Source: a virus. Taken from it: a stretch of DNA of 46,723 nt. The DNA lies in the IMG/VR virus record IMGVR_UViG_3300032092_000057, positions 1 to 46,723 of that record; one strand, 5' to 3'. Positions 30,986 through 40,509 of this stretch are shown one piece after another; positions within the stretch are counted from its first letter, which is position 1; each line of letters begins with the position of its first letter. The notes under the pieces were generated by a model, which was not told the DNA's origin, did no database searches, and saw only the letters and a list, made by a program, of their open reading frames with translations. Made by a program: the position numbers and the translations under genes.

Positions 30986-31647
30986 TATTTTAAAATCATT
31001 AAATCTTGGTCTATCCCAACGGTTTCGCAATAGTTGTTAATATGCGATTTAATTATATTTCTTAGATTGTGTTCTGCATTAAGCGATTTCTTTATAAAAC
31101 ATCCAGTCCATGCTGCCGGACATGTTAAAATAAAATTATCATATTTTTGATACAATGATTCTGAAAATGTATACTCGTACCATGTAACTCCGGCAGGTTC
31201 GCAGTCATGGTATACGATAATGTCGAATGAATCAAACATATTATTAATTGCTGAGGTTCTTGCACAGGCAAAATGGTCAACAAATAAAAACTTTAATGAT
31301 AGATCAATATTATCAATGGTTGTTGCAAAGTTTTTATAATAGTTTGCAATCTCGAGTCGTTTCTCTTGAGGTAGTTTTCTATTTTTAGTAGAATTAATAA
31401 TGCCTTCACCTAAAGACTGATAGATAATTTCACACCGATCGTCAAAACTAAAATTTGATTTAATGTGGTCAATCCACTGTGAATCGTTTTCGATAAAAAA
31501 TAATTTTTCTGCGGCTGATTCTAAAAATAACGGAGTAGAATGTAGCCCAGTCCCCATTTCTACAATTAAGCAAGGATTAAATAATTCTATTAGTGCCTTA
31601 TTCATCGGAGAGTGAGTGCTCCATGCATACTCATTTGCTATTTTCAT
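30985..31647 (-). CDS. class I methyltransferase-like protein (220 aa)
   Basis: The N-terminal part has LIVEMGTGLHSTP near residue 30, which fits motif I of a Rossmann methyltransferase, then KLFFIENDSQWIDHIK, like the acidic ribose-binding position, and LKFLFVDHFACAR and FDIIVYHDCEPAG further on. Acceptor unknown; sugar O- or N-methylation is plausible from the neighbours. An earlier ATG is open but lies inside the upstream gene; the chosen ATG follows AAAGGAAAGATAAA. Confidence 0.65.
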   Translation of the reverse strand: MKIANEYAWSTHSPMNKALIELFNPCLIVEMGTGLHSTPLFLESAAEKLFFIENDSQWIDHIKSNFSFDDRCEIIYQSLGEGIINSTKNRKLPQEKRLEIANYYKNFATTIDNIDLSLKFLFVDHFACARTSAINNMFDSFDIIVYHDCEPAGVTWYEYTFSESLYQKYDNFILTCPAAWTGCFIKKSLNAEHNLRNIIKSHINNYCETVGIDQDLMILK

Positions 31648-31648
31648 T

Positions 31649-32506
31649 TTATCTTTCCTTTGTTTTCTTAATTGCAGCCGATAAAATATTATCAAACTGC
31701 TCTACATTAGATTCGTCTATTGCAGACTCAAACTGCTGAGATTTAGGATGGCCTGCAAACCAATGAAGTCCTAGCACTGAAGGATCTGCAAGAATAGCTG
31801 TTAATTCTTTGTCCATTGGGTCAAAGAATCTAGGTATATTACTTGGACTAATAGGATAAACGCATTTTTCGTCCATTAGTAAAAATATATTAGCTGGATT
31901 TTGTTTTCTTAATTTTCCAGGACGATGCCAATTATTGTTAATTAGCTCGCTACCAATTGATTGATATCTACTTGCGTCATAGTGTGTATTAGATAGTTCG
32001 TGAATTTTCTTAAAAAATGTATTACCAGCTGATGCTAGTATAAACGAAATAGCATATTTGCCATTTTCGGCATATCTAGAAAATCCTGCATCAATTTTGT
32101 TTTCTTCTGTAGTATTTTCTAACATGTTATTCATAGGATTAATATAAATGATATCAATATCAGACCAAACGCCGCCTTCGCCACATAACAATGTCCATCT
32201 ATAATAGTCAGACTTATGCACTTCGTGAGCATTATTATCAAAATTATCAAACGGTGGAATTTTAACTATTTCTACATTAAGTTCGTCTAATTTTGACCAA
32301 TAGTCATTTTCTATTCCTGCATTTTTTTGTTCGTCAGTCCCCCATGTTGGTGCTATCATACTCAATGCCTCGGGTACATGAATCTTAATTTTCCAATCCG
32401 GGTTTAACTTTCTAAAAGAATAAACTGATATGTATCTAAGATACGATAGTTTTTCATTTCCCCAGTAGAAATGCACGATTTTTGGTATATTAGTTAAATG
32501 CCACAT
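31649..32506 (-). CDS. GT32-type glycosyltransferase with DxD motif (285 aa)
   Basis: Starts with IPKIVHFYWGNEKL, the opening strand of GT32 capsular and toxin-type glycosyltransferases, and has HKSDYYRWTLLCGEGGVWSDIDIIY near residues 96-120, where the SDYYRW/GGVWSDID pattern with DID is the donor and metal site. Towards the end LHWFAGHPKS completes the usual layout. Donor and acceptor unknown. It overlaps the upstream GT2 gene by 13 nt. Confidence 0.83.
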   Translation of the reverse strand: MWHLTNIPKIVHFYWGNEKLSYLRYISVYSFRKLNPDWKIKIHVPEALSMIAPTWGTDEQKNAGIENDYWSKLDELNVEIVKIPPFDNFDNNAHEVHKSDYYRWTLLCGEGGVWSDIDIIYINPMNNMLENTTEENKIDAGFSRYAENGKYAISFILASAGNTFFKKIHELSNTHYDASRYQSIGSELINNNWHRPGKLRKQNPANIFLLMDEKCVYPISPSNIPRFFDPMDKELTAILADPSVLGLHWFAGHPKSQQFESAIDESNVEQFDNILSAAIKKTKER

Positions 32507-33264
32507 ATATTTTCTTTATTCTCTGCTCTAATTTTTTTAGAGTTTATAGTATGTTGAAACAACACCTGATTGTCAACTGTAGGTATTGGGTTATCTGGGT
32601 GTCCATAACTCTTGCTATGGTATTGATGAATTACATACGGATCTGAAATAAATTTAATGTTAAGATTCATATGTTTAATACGTTGTAAAAATTCGTTATC
32701 ATCATAGTTGAATCCCATAGAGAAACTTTCATCAAATCCATTGAGTTCTATTAAATTTTTTCTTGTAATTGCACAAGCAAAGTGTAAAGCAACAGGTCTT
32801 TTAACTTGGTGATTGTACCATTTGGCTTTGCCCTGCTCTGCGCCAACTGCGATTTTTTTACCTTGGTGAAGTGCAGTAGCATCAGGCCGTGTACAGGCCC
32901 AACAATGGTACGTTAAATAATCAAAATCATTCAACTGAGTAGTAACATGATCGAGAACATCTCCTACATGGCAACATTCTGGATTTTGTATTAAAATTTT
33001 ATCTCCAGAACTAGCACGGAATCCTACATTATAAGGAATACAAGGATTGCAATAATTTTTATGAGGAACTATGTCTCTCATATGAATAATTTTAATGTTT
33101 ATATAATGAAATTCTTGTTGAATTGTATTCAAACTATTTTCAACATTACTAAAGTCATCAACTATAATTATTTCGGCATCTTTTATTACACTACTAGCAA
33201 TGGTTTTTAAAGTATATCTTAATTGTGTAAGCCTATTATAGTAGGCCATTACCACCGATATCAT
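32494..33264 (-). CDS. GT2 family glycosyltransferase
   Basis: MISVVMAYYNRLTQLRYTLKTI and EIIIVDDFSN (near residue 30-40) are the start of a GT2 nucleotide-sugar domain. IQNPECCHVGDVL stands at the DxD-equivalent region, and LNGFDESFSMGFNYDDNEFLQRI is the typical acceptor-side ED-like motif. Soluble, 256 residues. The start overlaps the upstream cupin stop by 4 nt. Confidence 0.87.
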   Translation of the reverse strand: MISVVMAYYNRLTQLRYTLKTIASSVIKDAEIIIVDDFSNVENSLNTIQQEFHYINIKIIHMRDIVPHKNYCNPCIPYNVGFRASSGDKILIQNPECCHVGDVLDHVTTQLNDFDYLTYHCWACTRPDATALHQGKKIAVGAEQGKAKWYNHQVKRPVALHFACAITRKNLIELNGFDESFSMGFNYDDNEFLQRIKHMNLNIKFISDPYVIHQYHSKSYGHPDNPIPTVDNQVLFQHTINSKKIRAENKENICGI

Positions 33265-33605
33265 TTTGTAAATCCTATCGTTTCACGTTGGATGTCGTCG
33301 TGATTAAATTCAGCCCAGTATAATTCAAATGCAACGCAGTCTTCTACAGCTTCAAATTGATGATATTCGCCCGGTGCAACTTTTGTATACTGCCCTGCTT
33401 CTAAAACAGTTTCGTCTACTAGGTCGTAACTGTTCTTCCATACACGAATAATCATCTTTCCTTTTTCAACAAAGAATCCATTCCATTTATGTTTATGTGT
33501 GTGTTTAGAGCATACTCCGCCAGCCTTGGCTTCAATACGATGGAATTCTAAAACACCGTTAGCTTCAAGGAGTTCAGTTACTCCCCATACTTTTCCTGCT
33601 TTCAT
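33261..33605 (-). CDS. cupin-domain protein (114 aa)
   Basis: A single cupin barrel: CSKHTHKHKWNGFFVEKGKMII near residues 32-54 carries the first His cluster and Glu, and the second motif is PGEYHQFEA near 88-96. Such small cupins are sugar isomerases or epimerases or bind nucleotide sugars. It is the first gene of the glycan operon that runs down to 25588. A different cupin is fused to a nucleotidyltransferase at 41948. Specific reaction unknown. Confidence 0.78.
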   Translation of the reverse strand: MKAGKVWGVTELLEANGVLEFHRIEAKAGGVCSKHTHKHKWNGFFVEKGKMIIRVWKNSYDLVDETVLEAGQYTKVAPGEYHQFEAVEDCVAFELYWAEFNHDDIQRETIGFTK

Positions 33606-33614
33606 ACTAGTCCT

Positions 33615-34121
33615 TTAAAGTATTTTACTTAAATCAATTAATTCACTTTGTCTACTTATTTCTTTGACAAAATATACGCACAAAGGTTTAGGATCAGTAT
33701 TTAACGGTATTGCAAGGAGTTGTCCATTTTTCATCTTTGGAAAATACCACTTAACATCATTATAGAAATTTACAATTTCAATCTTTTTAAACTCTACTCT
33801 AAAACCAGTTAAAGGATTAAAACAAAACGCTTCGAATCCCCTATCGTTTAGACTAGTTAATGGTAGTATTTCAATATCACTTGCACTAGAACTATCTCCT
33901 ACAGCAATTGACCAATCAATAGGCATGGTAATTTCATCATTGCCTATTTTAAGTACCATTGCAGGACTGTTGAAGCTTTCTAGAAAAATTAGTGGTTGAA
34001 AAAAGAAGTCAGGTTCACGTGCATCGCTGTTATCGAGCACAGCAAATCTCATGTCGTCATCTACCTCATCGGGTAAATTATTCAAGTCAAATGCTTGATT
34101 ATCTAAAGTTAGTATTTGCAT
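33615..34121 (-). CDS. conserved hypothetical protein (168 aa)
   Basis: Function not recognised. Acidic, beta-rich protein with FFFQPLIFLESF near residue 40, a SSSASDIEI segment, and a C-terminal strand-rich part. It directly follows UvsW on the same strand and is a likely member of that transcript rather than of the glycan operon. No membrane or Cys motif. Confidence 0.68.
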   Translation of the reverse strand: MQILTLDNQAFDLNNLPDEVDDDMRFAVLDNSDAREPDFFFQPLIFLESFNSPAMVLKIGNDEITMPIDWSIAVGDSSSASDIEILPLTSLNDRGFEAFCFNPLTGFRVEFKKIEIVNFYNDVKWYFPKMKNGQLLAIPLNTDPKPLCVYFVKEISRQSELIDLSKIL

Positions 34122-34131
34122 AATTTTATTG

Positions 34132-35592
34132 TTATTTCCAGTCTATTTTCTCAATCGTGAACGGGTACTTAGCGTCCTTGTAAAACTTCTTACGTTGTGT
34201 GAGATGTCGTTTGGCGTATTTACAGGTACTTGTGACGTCCCAGATTTGGACAAAGTCTTTGTCGTCTGCACGTCTAATGCCTCGCCCAATGCTTTGTATA
34301 ACCCTTGTAAAGCTCTTTCCGGACTCCACCATAACCAGATTAAAAATACGGGGGATATTAATACCCACAGCGGCCACACCGTAAGTCGCCACAATAATCT
34401 TGTTATCAACAGTTTTAACTTCATCATATTCACTCTTTCTATCTTTAGTTTTTACTTCGCCACTAATAAAAACCGAATCAGGAATTTCGTTAACGATAAA
34501 TTTTCCGGTCTCTATTCGATTTACCAGTACAAGTGTATTTCCACTATTAGAAATACCATTTACTAGTTTTGATATAAAAATCATCCTATCTTCATCAGTG
34601 ACAAGATATTTGTATTCTTCTGCATATGACTTAAATTCTGGTAAGTCGATAAGTTGTGTAATGTTTACGTGACATGCTGACAATACACCTTGTGCTTGTA
34701 ATTCATGTGCATGAACTTCGTGTACACAAGGTCCAAGGCTGGCAAAAATCTGTTCAGCTTCAAAATCTTCTTTAGGCACAGTACCAGTTAATCCCCAGCG
34801 AATTGGAGCATTATTAAAGTTTTGTGTTAACAAATTTCTCAGCACAGTGGCCTTGGCCATGTGTACTTCATCAACCATGATGGTAGTAACACCATCAAGA
34901 AACTCTGCAAGTGTTAGTATATCTTGCTCATGATTTTTACTTTTCTTGTCAAGTATGTTAAGACTTTGCCAAGTGGCAATGGTGTGAGTTTTATAGAGAT
35001 CTTTGCGGTCACCATAGTAGACACCTACGTCTAATCCGCAGTTGATAAAGTCTTCTTCTGTTTGCTCAACAAGACTTTTGTTAGGAACAATAGTAAATGT
35101 GCGACCATATGGTTCACAAATCTTTGCCAATGTTGCAGTGGTAATTGTCTTTCCAAACCCAGTGGCAATTTCTTGTAAGCATTGCGGATTTTCAAGAAAC
35201 TTATTAACTACCTCTACTTGATCTTCACGTAGTCTAATAGGCTCGCCTGCAAATCTGTGTCCAACTGGCCATGTCTGATCTCCCCAAAAGTCTGTTTCAA
35301 CTTTAGGAAAAGTTAAATTAATAGGATTCCTGTTATCAACTACTTCAGAAACTTCTACCCCAGATTTTTCTAGGACTTCTAGTATTTTTGGCAATTGGCT
35401 TAGATAGCCGTTGCCTCCTAACCCGAATAAGGTAATTGCACCGTCCCACCTTCCTAATTTGTATGCCGGACGATATCTTGCAGTAGGGTCTTCGTACTTA
35501 AATGTATTAGCTAATCTACGTCTAACGTCTACTGCGAGACCTTCAATTTTAAGATTTACTTCATCCTGAATAATTAGTTTACACGATGGCAT
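34132..35592 (-). CDS. uvsW: UvsW-type superfamily 2 helicase
   Basis: ATP-dependent helicase for recombination intermediates and R-loops, involved in the switch to recombination-dependent replication in T4. It is 486 residues, close to T4 UvsW. The N-terminal cap domain is followed by motif I ATGFGKT (143-149), motif II DEVH (241-244), TGTVP, and motif VI QSIGRGIRR. A GTG two codons earlier is open, but the ATG is 5 nt after AGGAGG. The gene overlaps the preceding gene of unknown function by 14 nt. Confidence 0.93.
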   Translation of the reverse strand: MPSCKLIIQDEVNLKIEGLAVDVRRRLANTFKYEDPTARYRPAYKLGRWDGAITLFGLGGNGYLSQLPKILEVLEKSGVEVSEVVDNRNPINLTFPKVETDFWGDQTWPVGHRFAGEPIRLREDQVEVVNKFLENPQCLQEIATGFGKTITTATLAKICEPYGRTFTIVPNKSLVEQTEEDFINCGLDVGVYYGDRKDLYKTHTIATWQSLNILDKKSKNHEQDILTLAEFLDGVTTIMVDEVHMAKATVLRNLLTQNFNNAPIRWGLTGTVPKEDFEAEQIFASLGPCVHEVHAHELQAQGVLSACHVNITQLIDLPEFKSYAEEYKYLVTDEDRMIFISKLVNGISNSGNTLVLVNRIETGKFIVNEIPDSVFISGEVKTKDRKSEYDEVKTVDNKIIVATYGVAAVGINIPRIFNLVMVESGKSFTRVIQSIGRGIRRADDKDFVQIWDVTSTCKYAKRHLTQRKKFYKDAKYPFTIEKIDWK

Positions 35593-36760
35593 CGACACCT
35601 CCTACTATAGGTTGTTTGTCGTTATAGTATACTATCAAATCAACTGAATCGCAATAGAAACTAGTTTTATTATTTCTAAAATTGTTGGAAAATGTTATGA
35701 CAGTTTTTGGATACCATTCATGGTTTATTATAAATTTTGGTAATTTATTATTAGCAATGCCTACTACCTTAGTATCACTGTTTAAATTCTTATTAAATTC
35801 CATTTCAGATATACTACTGTTAAATTTTTTATTGTTATCAGTGTTATTGTCAAATCTAAAGTAGATTCCTACATTGTCGTCTAACTGTGAATTTTTAAGG
35901 GATATTTGCAATTTTGTTAGATGCTGGTAACACTCTTTAGAGTCGTGTCCGTTAAACACTACTAACAATGGTAGCCTATCTAATTCTGTCAAAGAGCCTA
36001 ATAGTTGGTCAAGACTATATTCTTGACTGCTTATCCACACTCTAGTTGACGGCCTGTTAGCTATGCTGTTTTTTAGTGAATTTTCTGGATTTTTTGGAAA
36101 GATTGAGTATTGAAATTTAAATCTACGATCATTGAGCATTGTTAGATTTTCTTCCGAAACTTCTCCAACTTCTTCTTTAACTTTTTCTAATATTTTTTCG
36201 TTAGTGGTAGAAAATATGTCAAACGGTGATTTGTTATTTTTTAAAATTCCTGAAATTTCTTCATAAAATTTCATCAATACGGAGTCAATTTCAAATCGTT
36301 GGGGTTGAAGAGCCTTCACTAGAGTAAAGATATTTTTTTCGGTGAGTAATATCGAATACTGTTTTGCATTCAGTGCTATCAGCTGGCCTTCTAAATGTTT
36401 TCCTAGATCATATATCAATTGACGTATACGCTTATTGTAAGTAAATTCTATCAAAATACTATGTTCATGGTCTTTACTTAGAACAACTTTTCTAACCTGT
36501 TCAATAACTCTAAATGGTTGACTCCATTCAGGGGAGTCTAGGAGATTAAGTTGCTCGTTAGGAATTGTAACTAGAAACTGTTTATTTTCTGTTAGAATTT
36601 TTATCAGTAATTTTCCCTGATTTTCGGTTAAAAAATGACCATATTTTATTTGTTTGGTTAGACTGACTAAAATCTTTTTATCTCTTGCCGGCATTGCACT
36701 ATCTAGTTTTGCAATACCTTTATTTTCAAGCTCTATGAGCAGTTCGTCAATTGTGATCAT
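35579..36760 (-). CDS. uncharacterised 393-residue protein upstream of uvsW
   Basis: Family not recognised. Helical N-terminal half with a KKILVSLTKQIKYGHFLTENQGKLLIKILTEN-like segment (about 28-60), then a mixed alpha/beta C-terminal half with VVFNGHDS and an aromatic FIINHEWYPKTVITFSNN. No Walker or nuclease motif was seen. The short region ENQGKLLI and overlap with uvsW suggest a recombination or repair role, which is only positional. A perfect sigma70 promoter ends 6 nt before ATG. Confidence 0.7.
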   Translation of the reverse strand: MITIDELLIELENKGIAKLDSAMPARDKKILVSLTKQIKYGHFLTENQGKLLIKILTENKQFLVTIPNEQLNLLDSPEWSQPFRVIEQVRKVVLSKDHEHSILIEFTYNKRIRQLIYDLGKHLEGQLIALNAKQYSILLTEKNIFTLVKALQPQRFEIDSVLMKFYEEISGILKNNKSPFDIFSTTNEKILEKVKEEVGEVSEENLTMLNDRRFKFQYSIFPKNPENSLKNSIANRPSTRVWISSQEYSLDQLLGSLTELDRLPLLVVFNGHDSKECYQHLTKLQISLKNSQLDDNVGIYFRFDNNTDNNKKFNSSISEMEFNKNLNSDTKVVGIANNKLPKFIINHEWYPKTVITFSNNFRNNKTSFYCDSVDLIVYYNDKQPIVGGVDAIV

Positions 36761-36766
36761 TTTTAT

Positions 36767-36795
36767 ATTATATAGGAACTGTTAACGAATGTCAA
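36767..36795 (-). promoter_or_regulatory. perfect sigma70 promoter of the uvsW operon
   Basis: On the minus strand TTGACA (36790-36795), a 17-nt spacer and TATAAT (36767-36772), with ATAAAA then ATG. It lies partly in the end of the upstream glycan gene. The 6-nt gap predicts a leaderless mRNA. Confidence 0.85.
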
Positions 36796-37648
36796 GTCTT
36801 TTGTTAAAAATTCTAGATAATGGTATACCATGTCCAATCTCTTCTACAGTCCACTCGGTGTGACATAGTTTTTCCAACCACTCAGTCCTGTCTGGCATAC
36901 TAGGTTGTTCAATAGTTAATACATCATAGTTGCCAACATCAAATGCCAGACTGTCTTTATCACAAAAAACTGGTATACCTGCAATGGCCGCTTGGATGCC
37001 AGTGTTAGATGTTGGATTTATAACACACCACGCATCTTTAAAATCATCATCGTGGTTGTAACTATCATATGTGTTAGTTAATTTTTGTGGGAGTTGGATT
37101 TTTATAGTTTTATCTTTAATTCGGTGTACCCATTTGGTATCTCTAGGGTGCGGTCTAACTATAATTTCTCGAGTTGATACCAATTTAATCTTTTTAACTA
37201 GGTCTTCAATCCATAGTTCTGGAATGGCTCTATTTCGCCATTGTTCACTTTGTGTGTGTTGCCCGCATATAAGAATATGCTTGCCAGTTTGCCTCCATGG
37301 TTTAAGAAAAATACCTAATTTTTTAGAACGCTCAATCTCTAAGTTTGTGTCATTATTAAAAGTGCCAAGTCTATTAACATGATTTAAACCAATTCTCCAT
37401 GTTTCGCCTCTTTTTAAACCACCAACCTCTAAAATTATAATAGGTTTGCCGATAGTAGTTGCATACCTATACAGTTCTTGGTTAGACGACATGCGGCCAC
37501 TCCACAAAATTGACCATATAACATAAACATCAGCTTCCCGGTCATTTTCTACTACAGTGTATCCTAATTTTTCAGCACCTTTTCGAAAGGCTTCAAATAT
37601 AGGGGTACTGTTTAATGCGCCATGTTGAGTAAAAATAGACAGTTTCAT
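36782..37648 (-). CDS. GT-B-like glycan protein, paralogue A (288 aa)
   Basis: Family of glycosyltransferase-like or capsule-synthesis proteins. Shared segments: FLKPWRQTGKHILICGQ near residue 115, EIIVRPHPRD near 160, DAWCVINPTSNTGIQAAIAGIPVFCD near 205-230, and a C-terminal MPDRTEWLEKL...EEIGHG. The HPxD and AGIP motifs are like the GT-B donor site of capsule and teichoic-acid enzymes. Three more members follow at 38493-41272. Donor and acceptor unknown. No strong ribosome-binding site. Confidence 0.7.
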   Translation of the reverse strand: MKLSIFTQHGALNSTPIFEAFRKGAEKLGYTVVENDREADVYVIWSILWSGRMSSNQELYRYATTIGKPIIILEVGGLKRGETWRIGLNHVNRLGTFNNDTNLEIERSKKLGIFLKPWRQTGKHILICGQHTQSEQWRNRAIPELWIEDLVKKIKLVSTREIIVRPHPRDTKWVHRIKDKTIKIQLPQKLTNTYDSYNHDDDFKDAWCVINPTSNTGIQAAIAGIPVFCDKDSLAFDVGNYDVLTIEQPSMPDRTEWLEKLCHTEWTVEEIGHGIPLSRIFNKRLDIR

Positions 37649-37686
37649 ATGAAAGATAAGTAATATATGTATTTAATGAGGAACCT

Positions 37687-38496
37687 ATGACAAAGTATGT
37701 AGTAGTAACAACTTTTCACACCAAAGGCTATAATCAATATGCCCAAAAATTTATAAACACATTTATAAAAACCTGGCCTAAGGAAATTACATTATACACT
37801 TATGCAGAAGATTGTCAAGTTTTAGAGTCTGCTCCTAATTTAGTAGTAATGGACCTTCATGCATCTAGTCCTGAACTAGTAACTTTCAAAAAAACATGGA
37901 AAGATGTTCCTAAAGCCAATGGCGATGTTAGTAAAGACCCAATTCGTAGTAAAAGACGCGATGCAGGCAAGGGATTTAAGTGGGATGCTGTTAGATTTAG
38001 TCATAAAGTTTATTCAATTTTTCACTGTGCAAAAATATCCAACGCCGATGTGTTGATTTGGATGGATGCCGACATGATTTGTCACACTCCTATTAACTTA
38101 GACAAAATAAATTCATTAATTCCCAAAGACAAAGACCTTTGTTTCCTAGGCAGAGAAGGAAAATTCTCAGAATGTGGCTTATATTCCATAAATCTCAACA
38201 GTCCGTCAGCTTTAAATTTTTTAAGGCAATTTCAACAGGTGTATGACCATGCAGAAAGTGGAATTTTTACCATGGCCGAGTGGCATGACAGTTTTGTATT
38301 CGATGAAGTTCGAAAAACTGTCAAATTAAATGAACTAAACTGGACTGCAGGGTTAATTAAAGGTGAAGGACATCCATTAATTAACGGTCCTTGGGGTGCA
38401 TACCTAGATCACCTTAAAGGCGGAAGAAAATCAGAAGGAAAAAGTCGAGCCACTGACCTTGTAGTTGATAGGATTGAAGAATACTGGAAAAATTAA
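37687..38496 (+). CDS. GT-A glycosyltransferase-like protein on the opposite strand (269 aa)
   Basis: Probable nucleotide-sugar transferase. KYVVVTTFHTKGYNQYAQKF begins the fold, and LIWMDADMICHTPI near residue 120 contains the DAD metal/UDP-sugar motif. AEWHDSFVFDEV in the C-terminal half is the probable acceptor-side motif. It is the only plus-strand gene in the glycan cassette, flanked by two members of the GT-B-like family. ATG follows GAGGAACCT. It overlaps the convergent gene end by 4 nt. Confidence 0.75.
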   Translation: MTKYVVVTTFHTKGYNQYAQKFINTFIKTWPKEITLYTYAEDCQVLESAPNLVVMDLHASSPELVTFKKTWKDVPKANGDVSKDPIRSKRRDAGKGFKWDAVRFSHKVYSIFHCAKISNADVLIWMDADMICHTPINLDKINSLIPKDKDLCFLGREGKFSECGLYSINLNSPSALNFLRQFQQVYDHAESGIFTMAEWHDSFVFDEVRKTVKLNELNWTAGLIKGEGHPLINGPWGAYLDHLKGGRKSEGKSRATDLVVDRIEEYWKN

Positions 38497-39419
38497 ACGT
38501 ATTTTTTGAAAAATTGCCAAGCTTCGCCTGATCTTAATTCGTCAAAGTTCCAGTGGCACATGGCTAACTTCTCAATCCAGGATTGTCTATCAGGCATTTC
38601 TGGATTTTCTATAAGTGAAAGTTTAATATTTGCTACTTGACAGCTTTGACTGTTTGTAGGAACAGGATCTGTTATAAAAACTGGGACTCCTTCTATTAAA
38701 CTAGCAACACTAGGACTACTATTGTATACCACTGTTGCCCAAGCATCTATGAGATCATCTTTTAAATTTTCCTTAGTACTTAAAGATACGTTAGGATGAT
38801 TAACCTGTAAGATTTTTTTTATTTTTTTGTCGCCTGGGTGCGCTCTAACAATAATATGTCTTGAAGGAGAATATTTCCTAATGTCTTTTATAGTATTTTC
38901 CATCCAATCTATAGTAGACAAATTTCCCATGCTCCAACCACCGTTTCTTTGTAAACACATTAGTATGTGATTGCCAGTTTTACGATACGGCTTTAAAGAA
39001 ATTTTTAAATGCTTACTAATTTGTTGCCATCTATTAGGATCAACATGTTTATCAAAGTAAAATCCAGTAGTTGGAAACACGCCATCAAAACTATACCTAA
39101 GATAGTGAGCAGAATTACTGGGGTCTGCATATAAAAATAAATTACTGTCAACTATCAATGATCGTTTTTTATTTTGTTTTTGTGTTTGAATAGCATCGTA
39201 TCGTAATTTTAAATGTGCGCCTTCTTTTCCGTGCTCATGCACAAATCCCTGTATAAGAGCTACATCACATGGTAAAATATTCATGCCAGTATGTTTAATT
39301 GCATGATCTCCGGCTTGAATAACTCCTTGACAAAAATAATCGAGTATCATGGGTTTTTCTAGATTATTGTTCTTAGGCGGAATTCCTCCGTAGTACGCAA
39401 CCGCAGTTAATTTAGACAT
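38493..39419 (-). CDS. GT-B-like glycan protein, paralogue B (308 aa)
   Basis: Same family as the proteins at 36782, 39412 and 40490. It has LKPYRKTGNHILMCLQ near 160, HIIVRAHPGDKK near 200, DAWATVVYNSSPSVASLIEGVPVFI near 235-260 and MPDRQSWIEKL at the end. The first 100 residues differ from paralogue A and are less conserved (ILPCDVALIQGF near 45). Overlaps the upstream gene by 8 nt. Confidence 0.7.
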   Translation of the reverse strand: MSKLTAVAYYGGIPPKNNNLEKPMILDYFCQGVIQAGDHAIKHTGMNILPCDVALIQGFVHEHGKEGAHLKLRYDAIQTQKQNKKRSLIVDSNLFLYADPSNSAHYLRYSFDGVFPTTGFYFDKHVDPNRWQQISKHLKISLKPYRKTGNHILMCLQRNGGWSMGNLSTIDWMENTIKDIRKYSPSRHIIVRAHPGDKKIKKILQVNHPNVSLSTKENLKDDLIDAWATVVYNSSPSVASLIEGVPVFITDPVPTNSQSCQVANIKLSLIENPEMPDRQSWIEKLAMCHWNFDELRSGEAWQFFKKYV

Positions 39420-40509
39420 GATATTTGTTAACTATCTTTCCGGCTGTGCCATTAACTAGTTCATCATATGTAAATTGACTATAACTTAGTACTGATAACC
39501 AATTTGCTAAATTAGGCCTATACAAATTATTAATATCAGATAAATTATTTCTACTTACATAATTAGTAATGTGTTTATCTAATGTAATAACTGGTATACC
39601 TGCCCAAATAGATTCAGTGGCAGCATTTGAATTGATGTTTACAACACAATAATAATCTTCATTTAGCAGTTCATGAAACAATTTTGGTCGTTGTTTTTTA
39701 GGAGCCTTTTCACGAAATACAATAGGTTTGTCAGTGTATTTTCTAAGCTCTGCTTCTACATTGTATCGCCACGTAGTCATGTCTACATGAAATATTTTAG
39801 CCGCAAATGCTCCAGGTTCTATTACTAGAATTTTCTCTCCGTTTTCTCTCCACGGTTTAGGAAAAATTTTAAAATTACTCAGTCTATCAACAGGAGCATT
39901 GAAAAAATCACCGTAGTGCAAATGACTACGTACAAGCCTGTGCCATTTTTTGTTTGGTTCTAAGAAATTAGTATAACCACTATCTATAAACCAAAATGGA
40001 TAATTATTATCTATTTTAGTTACTAGTAGATCTTCATTACCTACAGTATTTCTAATTAGGCAATCTTCAGTATTATCATCAACAAATGTTTTTCTTCTAA
40101 CAAATGTCGAGTTTGAGTTTAAATTAAATCCAACACTTTTAACAAAATTAATCTTCTTATGTTTTTGATATAGATCAAAAACAACATCTTCACCTATAGT
40201 TGTTAACACTCGATCTATATTTTCAAAGAATAATTTATAGTAGTGTTTTTTCCTAGCAATAATCATTGCCTTTGCATTGTTGAAATACTCATCATAATCT
40301 TCAACAATTGCTTTGTGAATTTTTTTCTTATTTTTAGGAATATCTTTTTCAGGTTTATATTTGACAGACTGTGTTCGTTCTACAAAATCATTTATTGCCA
40401 TGTCTGTTCTAAGAAATTCTATTTTAGAAAACTGATAGAATTTTTGATCGTTACAAAATACTTCTACAAGAAAATGAATTATTTCTTTGTCATTTAGCAG
40501 TAATTTCAT
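39412..40509 (-). CDS. GT-B-like glycan protein, paralogue C (365 aa)
   Basis: Longest member of the paralogous set. A Lys-rich N-terminal extension of about 100 residues precedes the shared part: WFIDSGYTNF, KKWHRLVRSHLHYGD, FPKPWRENGEKILVIEPG, KPIVFREKAPKKQ, CVVNINSNAATESIWAGIPVITLD and a C-terminal YSQFTYDELVNGTA. The closest relative in the window is the next gene upstream. Overlaps the neighbours by 8 and 20 nt. Function inferred as glycan synthesis. Confidence 0.7.
   Translation of the reverse strand: MKLLLNDKEIIHFLVEVFCNDQKFYQFSKIEFLRTDMAINDFVERTQSVKYKPEKDIPKNKKKIHKAIVEDYDEYFNNAKAMIIARKKHYYKLFFENIDRVLTTIGEDVVFDLYQKHKKINFVKSVGFNLNSNSTFVRRKTFVDDNTEDCLIRNTVGNEDLLVTKIDNNYPFWFIDSGYTNFLEPNKKWHRLVRSHLHYGDFFNAPVDRLSNFKIFPKPWRENGEKILVIEPGAFAAKIFHVDMTTWRYNVEAELRKYTDKPIVFREKAPKKQRPKLFHELLNEDYYCVVNINSNAATESIWAGIPVITLDKHITNYVSRNNLSDINNLYRPNLANWLSVLSYSQFTYDELVNGTAGKIVNKYHV

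Noticed and set aside
31649-31695. Upstream extension of the methyltransferase-like gene
   Set aside because: The extension lies in the end of the upstream transferase gene, while a good ribosome-binding site precedes the later ATG.
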